DNA of 36,419 nucleotides from Aureispira sp045105775. Lineage in GTDB: Bacteria > Bacteroidota > Bacteroidia > Chitinophagales > Saprospiraceae. The stretch lies in NCBI GenBank assembly GCA_045105775.1, contig JBGCDW010000025.1, forward strand, positions 1 to 36,419. Direction: 5' to 3'. Below the pieces are notes generated by a model, which saw only the letters and a list, made by a program, of their open reading frames with translations, did not search any database and was not told the DNA's origin. Positions 1 through 8,406 of this stretch are shown piece by piece (positions within the stretch are counted from its first letter, which is position 1; each line of letters opens with the position of its first letter). A program made the position numbers and the translations under genes.

Positions 1-8
1 TTAAGTAG

Positions 9-743
9 TCATTTAAAAGAAATGCGGTATATAGAGCCAAAATTTTGAATACATCTAAAGATAGCCTGATACAGAGCATCTTTAGATATATAGTCTTCAG
101 GTCTTAACCAAAAATGTTTCATTTGCTTCCAGAGGATTTCAATTTTATTCAATTCTGGACAATAAGCTGGAATAAATTGAAAAAAAAGACCCTTTTTACG
201 CCATTCTATTTCCTTACTTTTAACGGCTTTTGATTTATGAATGCTCGCATTATCTAGAATCACAACTGTCTTTTTTTTGATTGTTTTTACTAGCGCATCA
301 AAAAAAAGAATAATGCATTCTGAATTAGCTGCACCCTCATATGCTTGCGCTTCTATTATTTTTTCACTTGCTGTATTTAAGGCTGCTAAAACTGTCCATC
401 CTTTCCCTCGTAAAGCTGGCAACGTTATATTTTGTCCCCTTGGAAGCCAACCATATGGCTGGTTTGGATTTAGGTTAAACCCACTTCCATCAAAGTATAA
501 TAAGTCTATCTTTTTGCTCAATACCTCTTTTTCTAACTCTTTGATTTCTAATTCAAAATATCGAAATAACTCTTCATCTCTTTCTAGTCTTAAACTTTTT
601 CGATAACGCTTCCATTTCCAACCTAACTGCTTTACTAATCTTTTTAGTTGGTTGATACTTTTTATATAGCCCGCTTTGCTTAACTCATTTTGACAACTTT
701 TTAAGGATTGAATCCCATTCTTTTCCCCATAATCATATTTTTT
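9..743 (-). CDS. IS630 transposase, catalytic DDE part (orfB)
   Basis: The frame is open from 743 down to a TGA at 9-11 and continues the protein begun at 1020. Its first part (to about 600) gives YDYGEKNGIQ and a second HTH-like linker ending in LGWKWKRYRKSLR, as in IS630 proteins. The catalytic core follows: YFDGSGF supplies the first Asp, VVILDNASIH the second, and AYCPELNKIEILWKQMK the final Glu. No good ATG opens this frame; TTG at 519-521 is possible but would lose the linker, so translation probably comes from orfA by a +1 shift or by transcript slippage that removes one A from the A8 run. The reaction is cut-and-paste transposition of its own element. Confidence 0.75.
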   Translation of the reverse strand, partial: KKYDYGEKNGIQSLKSCQNELSKAGYIKSINQLKRLVKQLGWKWKRYRKSLRLERDEELFRYFELEIKELEKEVLSKKIDLLYFDGSGFNLNPNQPYGWLPRGQNITLPALRGKGWTVLAALNTASEKIIEAQAYEGAANSECIILFFDALVKTIKKKTVVILDNASIHKSKAVKSKEIEWRKKGLFFQFIPAYCPELNKIEILWKQMKHFWLRPEDYISKDALYQAIFRCIQNFGSIYRISFK

Positions 744-1020
744 TTAGCACCTCTTTTTCTGATGATACTGGCCGACCTGATTTTGGTCTATCTAACAAAC
801 CTTTTACGCCTTCTTTTTCATATCTATTTAACCACCGGCTTAGGGTGTCTCTATCTATTCCATATATTCCTAGCAACTCTTTCATTGTTTTTCCTTGATT
901 ATGAAATAGTAATACTGCTTGGCAGCGATTTCTATAACGAGATTGCGCTCCCTCTTTATGACCTCTTTCTAATTCTAAAATCTCTTCTTTGCTTAATGCT
1001 TTTTTTGCTCTCTGTTTCAT
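733..1020 (-). CDS. IS630 transposase, N-terminal part (orfA, helix-turn-helix)
   Basis: This frame encodes 95 residues beginning MKQRAKKALSKEEI. It carries the DNA-binding helix-turn-helix of IS630 transposases: the segment with KTMKELLGIYGIDRDTLSRWLNRYEKEG is the HTH that recognises the element ends, followed by the GLLDRPKSGRP linker typical of the family. The frame closes with TGA at 733-735 just after a run of eight A (738-745 on the plus strand as T). The catalytic half continues at once in another frame (9-743). The complete enzyme would be about 335 residues, the normal size for IS630. The protein could be made by slippage at the A run, or the element could be inactive. Confidence 0.8.
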   Translation of the reverse strand: MKQRAKKALSKEEILELERGHKEGAQSRYRNRCQAVLLFHNQGKTMKELLGIYGIDRDTLSRWLNRYEKEGVKGLLDRPKSGRPVSSEKEVLKKI

Positions 1021-1274
1021 CTTTTTTTGCTAAGGTACACTTTTTATAGCCCGTATTACTTTTTTACGTCTACTTAAAGCATTTCAAGGAAACTAAAGCT
1101 ACTAAATTCAGGTTACAAATTGAAAAACATTACCATTATATAACGGTAGCAGTGGGCATATCGTTCCCGACTCTTATGGAGATTCATAGAGCAATAAATG
1201 GCAACTTGTGAGAATAGATCTTTATATTTAGTGCTGTTTATACAACCACTTTAAAAATTCTCAACAAAACTATT

Positions 1275-1658
1275 ATGAGAGGGCTTTTTTGTTTACTGTT
1301 GTTAATATTTGGGCAGACTGTATCGGCTCAAAACTTAGAAATAGAGGGACATTTAATTACAGAAGAACAACCTTATGTGGAATTAGATTTTGAAGAAAAT
1401 CGGCCTCCAAGAGGATATAAAACAATATTGTTATTGTCCAACACAGCAGCAGAGCCCTTATTAATAAAAGCTGTAGAAGGGGGCTGCGATTGTATCAAAA
1501 CTAAAATTAGAAAAAAGAAACTAAAACAGCACCAAAAAACAAAACTCATCATCAAGTGGAACCCTGATGGCGATACTGAATTTAGTGGAGCTATTGGTAT
1601 ACAAAGCAATGACCTCCAATACCCAGAATTGTGGATTCATCTTTTAGGACATCTGTAG
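1275..1658 (+). CDS. Secreted DUF1573-like protein
   Basis: This is a 127-residue protein with a clear Sec signal peptide (MRGLFCLLLLIFGQTVSAQ, cut after about residue 19) and then one immunoglobulin-like domain of the DUF1573 type. The family mark is the turn EGGCDCI near residue 70, followed by the strand pattern KTKLIIKWNPDGD and a short ending with IGIQSNDLQYPELWIHLLG. DUF1573 proteins are common in Bacteroidota and have no firmly known role. This copy is shorter and more divergent than the two at 23349 and 25238 and has no lipobox, so it should be released into the periplasm. It stands alone after the IS630 element, with about 215 bases of unassigned AT-rich DNA before it. Confidence 0.6.
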   Translation: MRGLFCLLLLIFGQTVSAQNLEIEGHLITEEQPYVELDFEENRPPRGYKTILLLSNTAAEPLLIKAVEGGCDCIKTKIRKKKLKQHQKTKLIIKWNPDGDTEFSGAIGIQSNDLQYPELWIHLLGHL

Positions 1659-1771
1659 ACCTCCCATTCTTTTAGCCCTAAAGATAAACTTCTATCTTTT
1701 ATAGTTGTTTATTGCTAATACTTTGTGATAAATGGTATGTTGTTTATAATTATAATCTTCATCTTTAGCCA

Positions 1772-2812
1772 ATGCCCAATTCAACTATTTTTTCTTTTTT
1801 TATAGCCGTTATTAGTATGATAATAGCCAGCCCTTTTAGTCGCGCACAAACACCTTTACCAGCGTTTGCAGCAGCCGAACACCCTGCCACACCCGATTAC
1901 ACTCAATTGTCTAATTGGGCAGCACACCCCGCTAAGGAAGATCCAGCAGATCATGTCCCCAAACCCTTAAGAGGCAAGTTGGCAAACACCACAGCGCACG
2001 TGGATGTGTTTTTTCTACATCCTACTATTTTTAGCGGCAAGGTCGAAGGCAAATACCTATGGAATGCGTCCTTAGACAATGAAGAGCTGAATGCAGAAAT
2101 AGACAAAACGACCATCAAATTACAAGCAAGTGTCTTTAATGCAGCAGGCAAAATTTATGCACCACGTTACCGTCAAGCACATTTACGCAGTTTTTTCGCG
2201 CCACATATAGAGGAAGGCAACAAAGCATTGGCATTTGCCTACGAAGACACCAAAAAAGCATTCTTATATTACTTAGAACATGAAAACAAAGGCCGCCCGT
2301 TTATTTTGGCAGGACACAGCCAAGGCGCGCGCCACCTCAAGCAGTTGATGCAAGAATTGGTGGATGGAACAACATTGCAAAAGCAATTGGTAGCGGCCTA
2401 TATTGTAGGTTGGGGCGTAGAAAAAGATGCTTTTAAAGCCATTCCATTGGGCAATAGCCCCATACAAACAGGCTGCTTTTTGACTTGGAGAACCTACAAT
2501 GAAGGTTACACACCAACTTGGGCCAAGAAAAACCAAGTGTGTGTCAATCCACTCAATTGGACTACTAGTGATGTATTTGTATCACACAAAGAGAACAAAG
2601 GTGCAGTGCTCTATGGCTTTAATACCGTGCGTAAGCGAATTTTGGGAGCAAGAGTGGTGGAGAGTATTCTCTGGGTAGATCGGCCACATATTTTTATGGG
2701 CTTCCTATTCAAACGAGACGATTACCATGCAGGGGATTACAATTTGTTTTATGTCAATGTACGAGAAAATACCGTATTGCGCGCCCAAACATACTTAAAA
2801 ACCCAAAAATAA
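1772..2812 (+). CDS. DUF3089 family alpha/beta-hydrolase-like secreted protein
   Basis: The 346-residue product has an N-terminal signal sequence (about residues 1-25, ending SRAQ) and matches the DUF3089 family. It shows the early block VDVFFLHPTIF (78-87), the RYRQAHL segment, and a nucleophile elbow FILAGHSQGARHLKQL with the catalytic-type Ser in GHSQG at 181-185. DUF3089 proteins have the alpha/beta-hydrolase fold and are presumed esterases or lipases; the substrate is unknown. Here the protein should act in the periplasm or outside the cell. It is monocistronic on this strand and converges with the methyltransferase gene 11 bases downstream. No obvious terminator separates them. Confidence 0.75.
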   Translation: MPNSTIFSFFIAVISMIIASPFSRAQTPLPAFAAAEHPATPDYTQLSNWAAHPAKEDPADHVPKPLRGKLANTTAHVDVFFLHPTIFSGKVEGKYLWNASLDNEELNAEIDKTTIKLQASVFNAAGKIYAPRYRQAHLRSFFAPHIEEGNKALAFAYEDTKKAFLYYLEHENKGRPFILAGHSQGARHLKQLMQELVDGTTLQKQLVAAYIVGWGVEKDAFKAIPLGNSPIQTGCFLTWRTYNEGYTPTWAKKNQVCVNPLNWTTSDVFVSHKENKGAVLYGFNTVRKRILGARVVESILWVDRPHIFMGFLFKRDDYHAGDYNLFYVNVRENTVLRAQTYLKTQK

Positions 2813-2823
2813 ACCAACAGCAA

Positions 2824-3363
2824 CTAGTAAGCATACGTATAGGCTTTGAGATGTACCTTTTTGCCTTTTTCAGTGAGGGCATAATCCTGGAAAGCAAGTT
2901 CTACGCCAGCATAATTTTCCAAGATAGGGCGTTTGTGAGGTGTGATAATCACCACCATATTGCTGTGCTGGAACAATTGCACCACCAAAGCATACAGCAG
3001 CTCTTTGGGGCAAAGATGGAGCGCAAAACTGCAAATAATACAACTGTATTGCCCCTCCAAGCCCTGTTTTACGACTTGCTCAAAAGACCAAGCATAACAA
3101 AGTTGCTGGGTGTTTTTTTGATACAACTCTTGCAGATAAGGATCACTCCCTACACTATCCGAAAAACCCAATTGTCTAAGAATCAAACTCACCTCACCAC
3201 CACCAGCACAAAAGTCCAAAACTTGGTTATAATCCAAGCGTTCTTGATTTTGGTGAATCAAGCTGGTAATTTGCTCCAAATGAGGATTTTGATAAGCATA
3301 GCCATACTGTTGGTAATAGGCATCAACCCCCAATTGTGCATATAAATTTCGGATGGCTTTCAT
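2824..3363 (-). CDS. Class I SAM-dependent methyltransferase
   Basis: This is a 179-residue protein with the Rossmann-type SAM-binding motif I, VLDFCAGGGEVSLIL, at 48-62, and an acidic residue ending strand 2 (VGSDPYLQEL). The later segment YSCIICSFALHLCPKE is the motif IV/post-motif region typical of small-molecule methyltransferases. There is no signal peptide, so it is cytosolic. The acceptor cannot be told from sequence. The protein is short for the family and seems to be the bare catalytic fold without a substrate-binding extension. It runs towards the DUF3089 gene with 11 bases between stop codons. Confidence 0.7.
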   Translation of the reverse strand: MKAIRNLYAQLGVDAYYQQYGYAYQNPHLEQITSLIHQNQERLDYNQVLDFCAGGGEVSLILRQLGFSDSVGSDPYLQELYQKNTQQLCYAWSFEQVVKQGLEGQYSCIICSFALHLCPKELLYALVVQLFQHSNMVVIITPHKRPILENYAGVELAFQDYALTEKGKKVHLKAYTYAY

Positions 3364-3636
3364 TGTTATTAGAATTAGAAAATAGACTTGACCAAGTAAG
3401 AATCAAAAGACAATAACAAAATAGTACTTTTAAAAAAAGAAAATAACATCCATTGCTAATTCTTGAGTTCAAAACTTGACATTCCTTATTATTTGCTGTA
3501 ATTTGAACACTTAAATGGATTTATGAGTACCATATAATGTTCATTCAATTTGATCTCATTAGCATAGAGAAGCCCCACATTACCTTATTCTTAGGAAAAC
3601 CAATCAGAATACAACTTTTTAACTATTGCCCTAATT

Positions 3637-4077
3637 ATGGAAGACATCAAGAAAAAACACCAAATTGAGCAATTACAAGTCACTACTTTAGAGGGTGAAA
3701 ATCTGGTTATTGGTGAAGGGAGTACCAAACCTACTTTGTTGCTCTTTTTTACTACCGTTTGCTCCTCTTGTCAGGAAGCTGCTCCTGCTATTAGCCAACA
3801 AATGGCACCACTCAAAGACCACATTCAATTGGTTGCTGTAGGCAGGGAACATTCTTCAGAGGAGTTATCTACTTGGGCCAGAGCACACCATTTGGTCTAT
3901 CACCTAGTAGCCGATCCCGAACGCCAATTGTTCGCACGCTTTGCCAAAATGCATGTGCCTAGAATTTACCTCATTGATACAGAAGGTCGTGTAAAGTATC
4001 AAGATGTCAATTGGCATCCGCTGATGCTTGGAGATATTCAAGATGCTGTTTATCAGTTGTTAAAAGATAAGATTTAA
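3637..4077 (+). CDS. Thioredoxin-fold (TlpA/redoxin-like) protein
   Basis: The 146-residue protein has the thioredoxin fold with a CSSC redox motif (42-45) in LLFFTTVCSSCQEAAP and a cis-Pro-like element HVPRIYLIDTEGRV. The layout resembles TlpA/ResA and AhpC/TSA-type redoxins. No signal peptide or lipobox is present, unlike most TlpA proteins, which suggests a cytosolic disulfide reductase or peroxiredoxin-like enzyme. Eleven bases separate its stop from the TTG start of the methyltransferase-endonuclease gene, so the two are probably on one transcript, though nothing suggests a joint function. Confidence 0.75.
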   Translation: MEDIKKKHQIEQLQVTTLEGENLVIGEGSTKPTLLLFFTTVCSSCQEAAPAISQQMAPLKDHIQLVAVGREHSSEELSTWARAHHLVYHLVADPERQLFARFAKMHVPRIYLIDTEGRVKYQDVNWHPLMLGDIQDAVYQLLKDKI

Positions 4078-4088
4078 AATAATTTAAT

Positions 4089-6065
4089 TTGAAGCAAAAA
4101 TTTACATTTATAGACCTATTTGCAGGAATAGGGGGCTTTCATATTGCTATGCATGAATTGGGTGGTGAATGTGTATTTGCCTCAGAAATGGATCAACATG
4201 CAAGAATTACCTATGAGCACAACTTCAATAAAATTAGCCCTACTTTATTTAGTAATGAATGTTTTAATGATGATATTAGAAAAGTAAATCCAGAAGATAT
4301 ACCCGATTTCGACATTTTGTGTGCTGGATTTCCTTGTCAACCCTTTAGTCAAGCAGGACAAAAAAGAGGGTTTGATGATAATCACAATTCCGAAAGAGGC
4401 AATTTGTTTTTTAATATTGCAGAGATTATTGAGGCAAAAAGACCCAAAGCGTTTTTTTTAGAAAATGTAAGGGGGTTGGTAAAACATGATAACGGTAACA
4501 CGTTTCAGGTCATTCAAACTATCCTAGAAAAAGAATTAAAATATTCCTTTTATTATAAGATTGTAAAAGCCTCAGATTACGGCCTTCCACAACTGCGTCC
4601 TCGGGTTTTTATGATTGGATTTAGAGATGAAGACTTTATGAAAGGTTTTCAATTCCCCCCCAAACGCCCCCTCAAATATACTATGAGTGATGTTTGGGAA
4701 GGCGTGTGTTCGCGTGAAATAGGGTTTACATTGCGAGTAGGAGGCAGAGGGTCGGCTATTACAGATAGACGGAATTGGGATTCCTATTATGTCGATGGTC
4801 AGGTAAAACGTCTAGAAATAAAACAAGGAAAACGAATGCAAGGCTTTCCAGAGGATTACGAATTTCCTGTTAGTAACACCCAAGGAATTAAGCAATTAGG
4901 TAACAGCGTGGCTGTAGATGCTATTAAGGCTGTAGGAGCGCAAATGTTGAGATATTTAGATATACTCAATGCAAAAGAATCGTTGCAAATGAAAAAAAAG
5001 AATAAAGGTGAATGGACAAAGTTATTAGTTTTTGTCAAGTTATTAGCAGCGCAACAACTTCACTTATCAGATACTGATTTAAATCCCAAGCAGGACAGTT
5101 TTCAATTGCATAAAGTAACCACAAGAAATTTAAATTTAGAATTTCTCTTGCTTGATAAAAACACGATTCAAGCAGTGAATAAAGAAACAGGCCACCAAAA
5201 AAATATTGATATTTCTGAATTATTGAATGCCAATGTTCTGAAAGAATTAACAAAATCAATTATCAATAGTAAAGGCACGTTCTCCATTCCCGAATTTAAA
5301 GTCATACAAGATGCTCTTGGATTTGAGGTAGTCAAAGGGGGAACAAGTCAACAAAAAGCGGATATTGTTTTAGATATAGAAAACGAATACATACGCAAAG
5401 AAAACGAAGGATTTGGCATCAAATCTTACTTGGGGGCCAAACCTACTTTACTCAATGCTTCGGGCAACACCAACTTTATATTTAGAATTGATGGCTTAGA
5501 TAAACAATACTTGGATGAAATTAATGCCATTAAGACCAGAACAAAATTAAAAGATCGACTTCAACGCATAGAGGAGCTGGGAGGAAAGTTGGTCTATGTA
5601 GGCGCAGAGCGAGCGACAATGGAGTATAATTTAGCACTATCTGATAGTGCTATGCCTAAAATTATTGGACAAGTATTATTAGAATTTTACAAAAACAGAA
5701 CCAGTCAATTATCTGATATTATAGACAGTATTCACAAAAAACAAACGCTTCAAGAAGAAATTACTTACAAGGATAAAAATTTCTTAGAAGTTAAAATTAA
5801 ACGGCTATTGGTTTATATTCTTCTAGGTTTTTTTGCTGGCAAGGAATGGGATGGCAAAAACTTGGCTAATGGTACTATCGTCATGAAAAAAACAGGAGAT
5901 TGTGTGGGGTTTCATGTTATACAAATCGAAGACTTAAAAGAATATCTATACAAGGAGATAAAACTAGATACCCCTTCTACTACTAGGCATCGATTTGGGC
6001 AAGTTTACTTAGAAAAGGATAAAAAATTGTACTTAAAGTTAAATTTACAATTGAGGTTTAGATAA
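4089..6065 (+). CDS. Fused C5-cytosine DNA methyltransferase / HpaII-type restriction endonuclease
   Basis: One 658-residue chain carries both halves of a type II restriction-modification system. Residues 1-290 are a C5 methyltransferase: motif I DLFAGIGGF (9-17), catalytic Cys in PCQ (82-84), ENV (125-127), motif VIII QLRPRVF (168-174), a target-recognition segment with RVGGRGSAITDRRNWD, and GNSV (271-274). Residues about 305-658 resemble the HpaII endonuclease family, with KADIVLDIE (423-431) and GFGIKSYLGAKPTLLNASG (441-459) as the probable PD-(D/E)xK-like core; the length (about 350) equals free HpaII. Both halves suggest CCGG, by inference. A stop at 4080-4082 in this frame leaves TTG 4089 as the only start before motif I. 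No control protein is next to it. Confidence 0.88.
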   Translation: MKQKFTFIDLFAGIGGFHIAMHELGGECVFASEMDQHARITYEHNFNKISPTLFSNECFNDDIRKVNPEDIPDFDILCAGFPCQPFSQAGQKRGFDDNHNSERGNLFFNIAEIIEAKRPKAFFLENVRGLVKHDNGNTFQVIQTILEKELKYSFYYKIVKASDYGLPQLRPRVFMIGFRDEDFMKGFQFPPKRPLKYTMSDVWEGVCSREIGFTLRVGGRGSAITDRRNWDSYYVDGQVKRLEIKQGKRMQGFPEDYEFPVSNTQGIKQLGNSVAVDAIKAVGAQMLRYLDILNAKESLQMKKKNKGEWTKLLVFVKLLAAQQLHLSDTDLNPKQDSFQLHKVTTRNLNLEFLLLDKNTIQAVNKETGHQKNIDISELLNANVLKELTKSIINSKGTFSIPEFKVIQDALGFEVVKGGTSQQKADIVLDIENEYIRKENEGFGIKSYLGAKPTLLNASGNTNFIFRIDGLDKQYLDEINAIKTRTKLKDRLQRIEELGGKLVYVGAERATMEYNLALSDSAMPKIIGQVLLEFYKNRTSQLSDIIDSIHKKQTLQEEITYKDKNFLEVKIKRLLVYILLGFFAGKEWDGKNLANGTIVMKKTGDCVGFHVIQIEDLKEYLYKEIKLDTPSTTRHRFGQVYLEKDKKLYLKLNLQLRFR

Positions 6066-6084
6066 TCAACAGTCAAGCACAGAT

Positions 6085-8343
6085 ATGGAAAAATTAGTTT
6101 ACCCTTTGTTGCATTACCCCTTGTCCAATGAACAGATATTAGGGGTATTGGTTGGTACTTCTTACCAATTAATAGACAGCGACTTAAGGCGTTTGAAATC
6201 GCAATTGACCACCCATCTCAAACGCAATTACAAAAAGTATGACGACTATCCTTATTTGCCTTTAGAATCTTTTCAACTCAAGACTTTTTATATCAAGGTT
6301 CGCCCTATTTACAAAGAAGAAAATCGCTCTTTTCCCTCCAAAACTACTATTGAAGTGCCTGTAGATGCCGTTTATGGCCCTACCGATCAAGGACAATATT
6401 GCTGTTATTTGCCCTTGTTTGAGGAAAACTTTTATTATTACGACCCCAAATTACTCCCTGCATTAGTCAAGAACTTTTCCTCCAACTTGTTCAGCAGAAA
6501 AACACCCGATGCTTTGTACAGAATGGTATTGAGCAAACGCCCCTCTTTGGACGAAATTTCCCTAAAGGTTAATTATGCGCGTGATTATACCTTTAATAAT
6601 GGTTGGCAAAACCAAGACGAATTTGCCGCTTTAGAAGCATTGGCCGAACGGTATCCCATGACCAAGAAATTGCGCCAAAACATTGCAGCCTTTCCAGAAG
6701 CCGCCTGGGAATTGGAGCAACAAGTGGACGAAACCATTGACAAAATCGTAAGTACACGCTCCAATGTATTGTTGGTCGGCAAGCACGGCACGGGCAAAAG
6801 TGCCGTCTTGCGTCAAGCCATTAAAAAAATAGCGCACAAAAAGTCCAAAATCAATTTGACCTTTTGGCAATTGGTGGCGCAACGTATTACGGCTAGAGCC
6901 AAATACTTGGGCGAGTGGCAGCAGCAAGTAGAACAGTTGGTGTACGAATTGGAACGCGCCAATGGTATTTTGTGGATCTTGGACGTAGTGCAACTGTTAC
7001 AAACGGGAGGAGAAGGGCCAGAAGATAGTGTAGCTGCTTTTTTGACCTCTTTTTTGCAAGCGGGCAAGCTGCAATTATTAGGAGAAGTAACGCCTTCGCA
7101 ATTGGAGAGCATGCGCCGTTTACTACCAGGCTTTGTAGAAAATTTTCAATTGGTACAATTGGAAGAAATGCCTGAATATCAAGTGCAAAAAGTCCTAGAC
7201 AAATTAGCCGACTATTGCCAACAAAATCTAAAAATAGAATTAACCAAATCAGCGCGTACCCTCAGCTATCGTTTGTTGAGACGGTATTACTCCTACGAAA
7301 GCTTTCCAGGCAAGGCCATCAAGTTTCTAGGGCAGTGCATTAGCAAAGCACAAAAAGAAAGCTTGCCCAAAGTAGACAAAAATACCATTGTAGAAAATTT
7401 TGTTACCCAAACAGGAATGCCCGAATTGTTCCTACGCGATGATTTGCTGCTCAATCCTGTTGAGTTGAGCCAGTATTTTGAAGAAAAAATTATAGGGCAA
7501 CGTGCAGCTATTGAAGCATTGTGCAATGTGGTTAAGATTTTTAAAGCAGGACTCAATAGCCCCAGCAAGCCCATTGCTACCATGATGTTTGCAGGCCCTA
7601 CAGGGGTAGGTAAAACGGCTTCTACCAAGGCATTGGCAGAGTATTTTTTTGGCAAAGGCCAGAAGAAATCACCCTTAATTCGGTTGGATATGAGCGAATT
7701 TCAACACCCAGCTCAGTTGGCGCGTTTTATTGGGGCTGGGGGCGAGGTGGGCAAATTGGTGCAAGAAATTAGAGAGCGCCCTTTTTCTGTATTGCTCTTG
7801 GATGAAATTGAAAAAGCCGATCCTTCCATTTTTGATGCCTTGCTCACCGTTTTAGACGAAGGCTTGTTGGTAGATGCTTATGGACGGGTGACCAATTTTA
7901 GAAATACCATTATTATTATGACTTCCAATTTGGGTGCTTCCAATCGGGCTTCTGTAGGCTTTGGCAATGGCAATCAACCCAATTACGAGTCAGCAATTGG
8001 TAAATTTTTCCGTCCAGAATTTGTAAATCGAATTGATCATATTGTCCTCTTTGATGCACTCCAACAGCAGGACATACGCGCCATTACACGCTTGGAATTA
8101 GCGGCTTTAGAAAAACGTGAAGGCTTTGACAAGCGCGGAATTCGCTTGGTGTTTAGTGAGCGTCTTGAAGCTTACTTGGCAGAAACAGGCTTTGACGAAC
8201 GTTATGGGGCACGGCCTTTGCAGCGAACATTGGAGTACGAAATTATTGCTCCATTGGCCAAGTGGTTGCTGGCCAATCCCAACACAAACCACACTACATT
8301 ACGTTTAGATAGGGAGGAACACCAATTAACGATAACATTGTAG
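6085..8343 (+). CDS. Double-AAA+ ATPase of the Hsp100/Clp type with non-standard ring motifs
   Basis: The 752-residue protein has an unrecognised N-terminal domain (1-190, no Clp-N repeats), AAA+ ring 1 with Walker A GKHGTGKS (232-239), and ring 2 with Walker A GPTGVGKT (504-511), Walker B LLLDEIEKA (570-578), sensor TSN (613-615), arginine-finger segment FRPEFVNRID and a ClpB-type small domain with YGARPLQR. There is no ClpB middle domain. Ring 1 keeps KYLG, equivalent to the KYRG pore loop, but its Walker B reads ILWILDVVQL, so the catalytic Glu is Val. Ring 2 has intact catalysis but reads RFIGAGGEVGKLV where ClpB/ClpA have the aromatic GYVGY/F pore loop. It follows the M-R fusion by 19 bases. 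Its role is unknown; a remodelling ATPase is likely. Confidence 0.75.
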   Translation: MEKLVYPLLHYPLSNEQILGVLVGTSYQLIDSDLRRLKSQLTTHLKRNYKKYDDYPYLPLESFQLKTFYIKVRPIYKEENRSFPSKTTIEVPVDAVYGPTDQGQYCCYLPLFEENFYYYDPKLLPALVKNFSSNLFSRKTPDALYRMVLSKRPSLDEISLKVNYARDYTFNNGWQNQDEFAALEALAERYPMTKKLRQNIAAFPEAAWELEQQVDETIDKIVSTRSNVLLVGKHGTGKSAVLRQAIKKIAHKKSKINLTFWQLVAQRITARAKYLGEWQQQVEQLVYELERANGILWILDVVQLLQTGGEGPEDSVAAFLTSFLQAGKLQLLGEVTPSQLESMRRLLPGFVENFQLVQLEEMPEYQVQKVLDKLADYCQQNLKIELTKSARTLSYRLLRRYYSYESFPGKAIKFLGQCISKAQKESLPKVDKNTIVENFVTQTGMPELFLRDDLLLNPVELSQYFEEKIIGQRAAIEALCNVVKIFKAGLNSPSKPIATMMFAGPTGVGKTASTKALAEYFFGKGQKKSPLIRLDMSEFQHPAQLARFIGAGGEVGKLVQEIRERPFSVLLLDEIEKADPSIFDALLTVLDEGLLVDAYGRVTNFRNTIIIMTSNLGASNRASVGFGNGNQPNYESAIGKFFRPEFVNRIDHIVLFDALQQQDIRAITRLELAALEKREGFDKRGIRLVFSERLEAYLAETGFDERYGARPLQRTLEYEIIAPLAKWLLANPNTNHTTLRLDREEHQLTITL

Positions 8344-8394
8344 CGTGATAAAGGAATGCTACTTGTTGTAATAGTAAATAAAAGACTGTGGCAA

Positions 8395-8402
8395 TAGGTT
8401 TG
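8395..8402 (+). promoter_or_regulatory. Probable Bacteroidota -7 element for the large outer-membrane protein gene
   Basis: TAGGTTTG fits the Bacteroidota sigma-A consensus TAnnTTTG. No clear TTTG lies about 19 bases upstream. Transcription from here would begin near 8410, which argues for translation from the ATG at 8464 rather than the TTG at 8407. Confidence 0.35.
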
Positions 8403-8406
8403 CGTT

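Larger units (their letters stand above)
1..1060 (-). mobile_element. IS630-family insertion sequence, left end outside window
   Basis: The two transposase frames on the minus strand occupy nearly the whole segment, so this is one insertion sequence read right to left. Its transposase has the IS630/Tc1-mariner DDE layout. The end near the transposase start should lie a little beyond 1020; the other end lies at or before base 1. I could not pair terminal inverted repeats because only one end is inside the window, so the right boundary (about 1060) is a guess. IS630 elements normally insert at TA; the target site cannot be verified here. Confidence 0.75.

Noticed and set aside
657..1057. Similar phrases actttttatagcccg (about 1038-1052) and actttttatatagcccg (657-673) as element end repeats
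   Set aside because: The inner copy lies inside the transposase coding sequence and is in direct, not inverted, orientation, so it cannot be a terminal inverted repeat.
1120..1175. Loose inverted repeat taccattatataacggta near 1131-1148 as an attachment or operator site
   Set aside because: The arms have mismatches and only four strong end pairs; this is within chance for AT-rich DNA.
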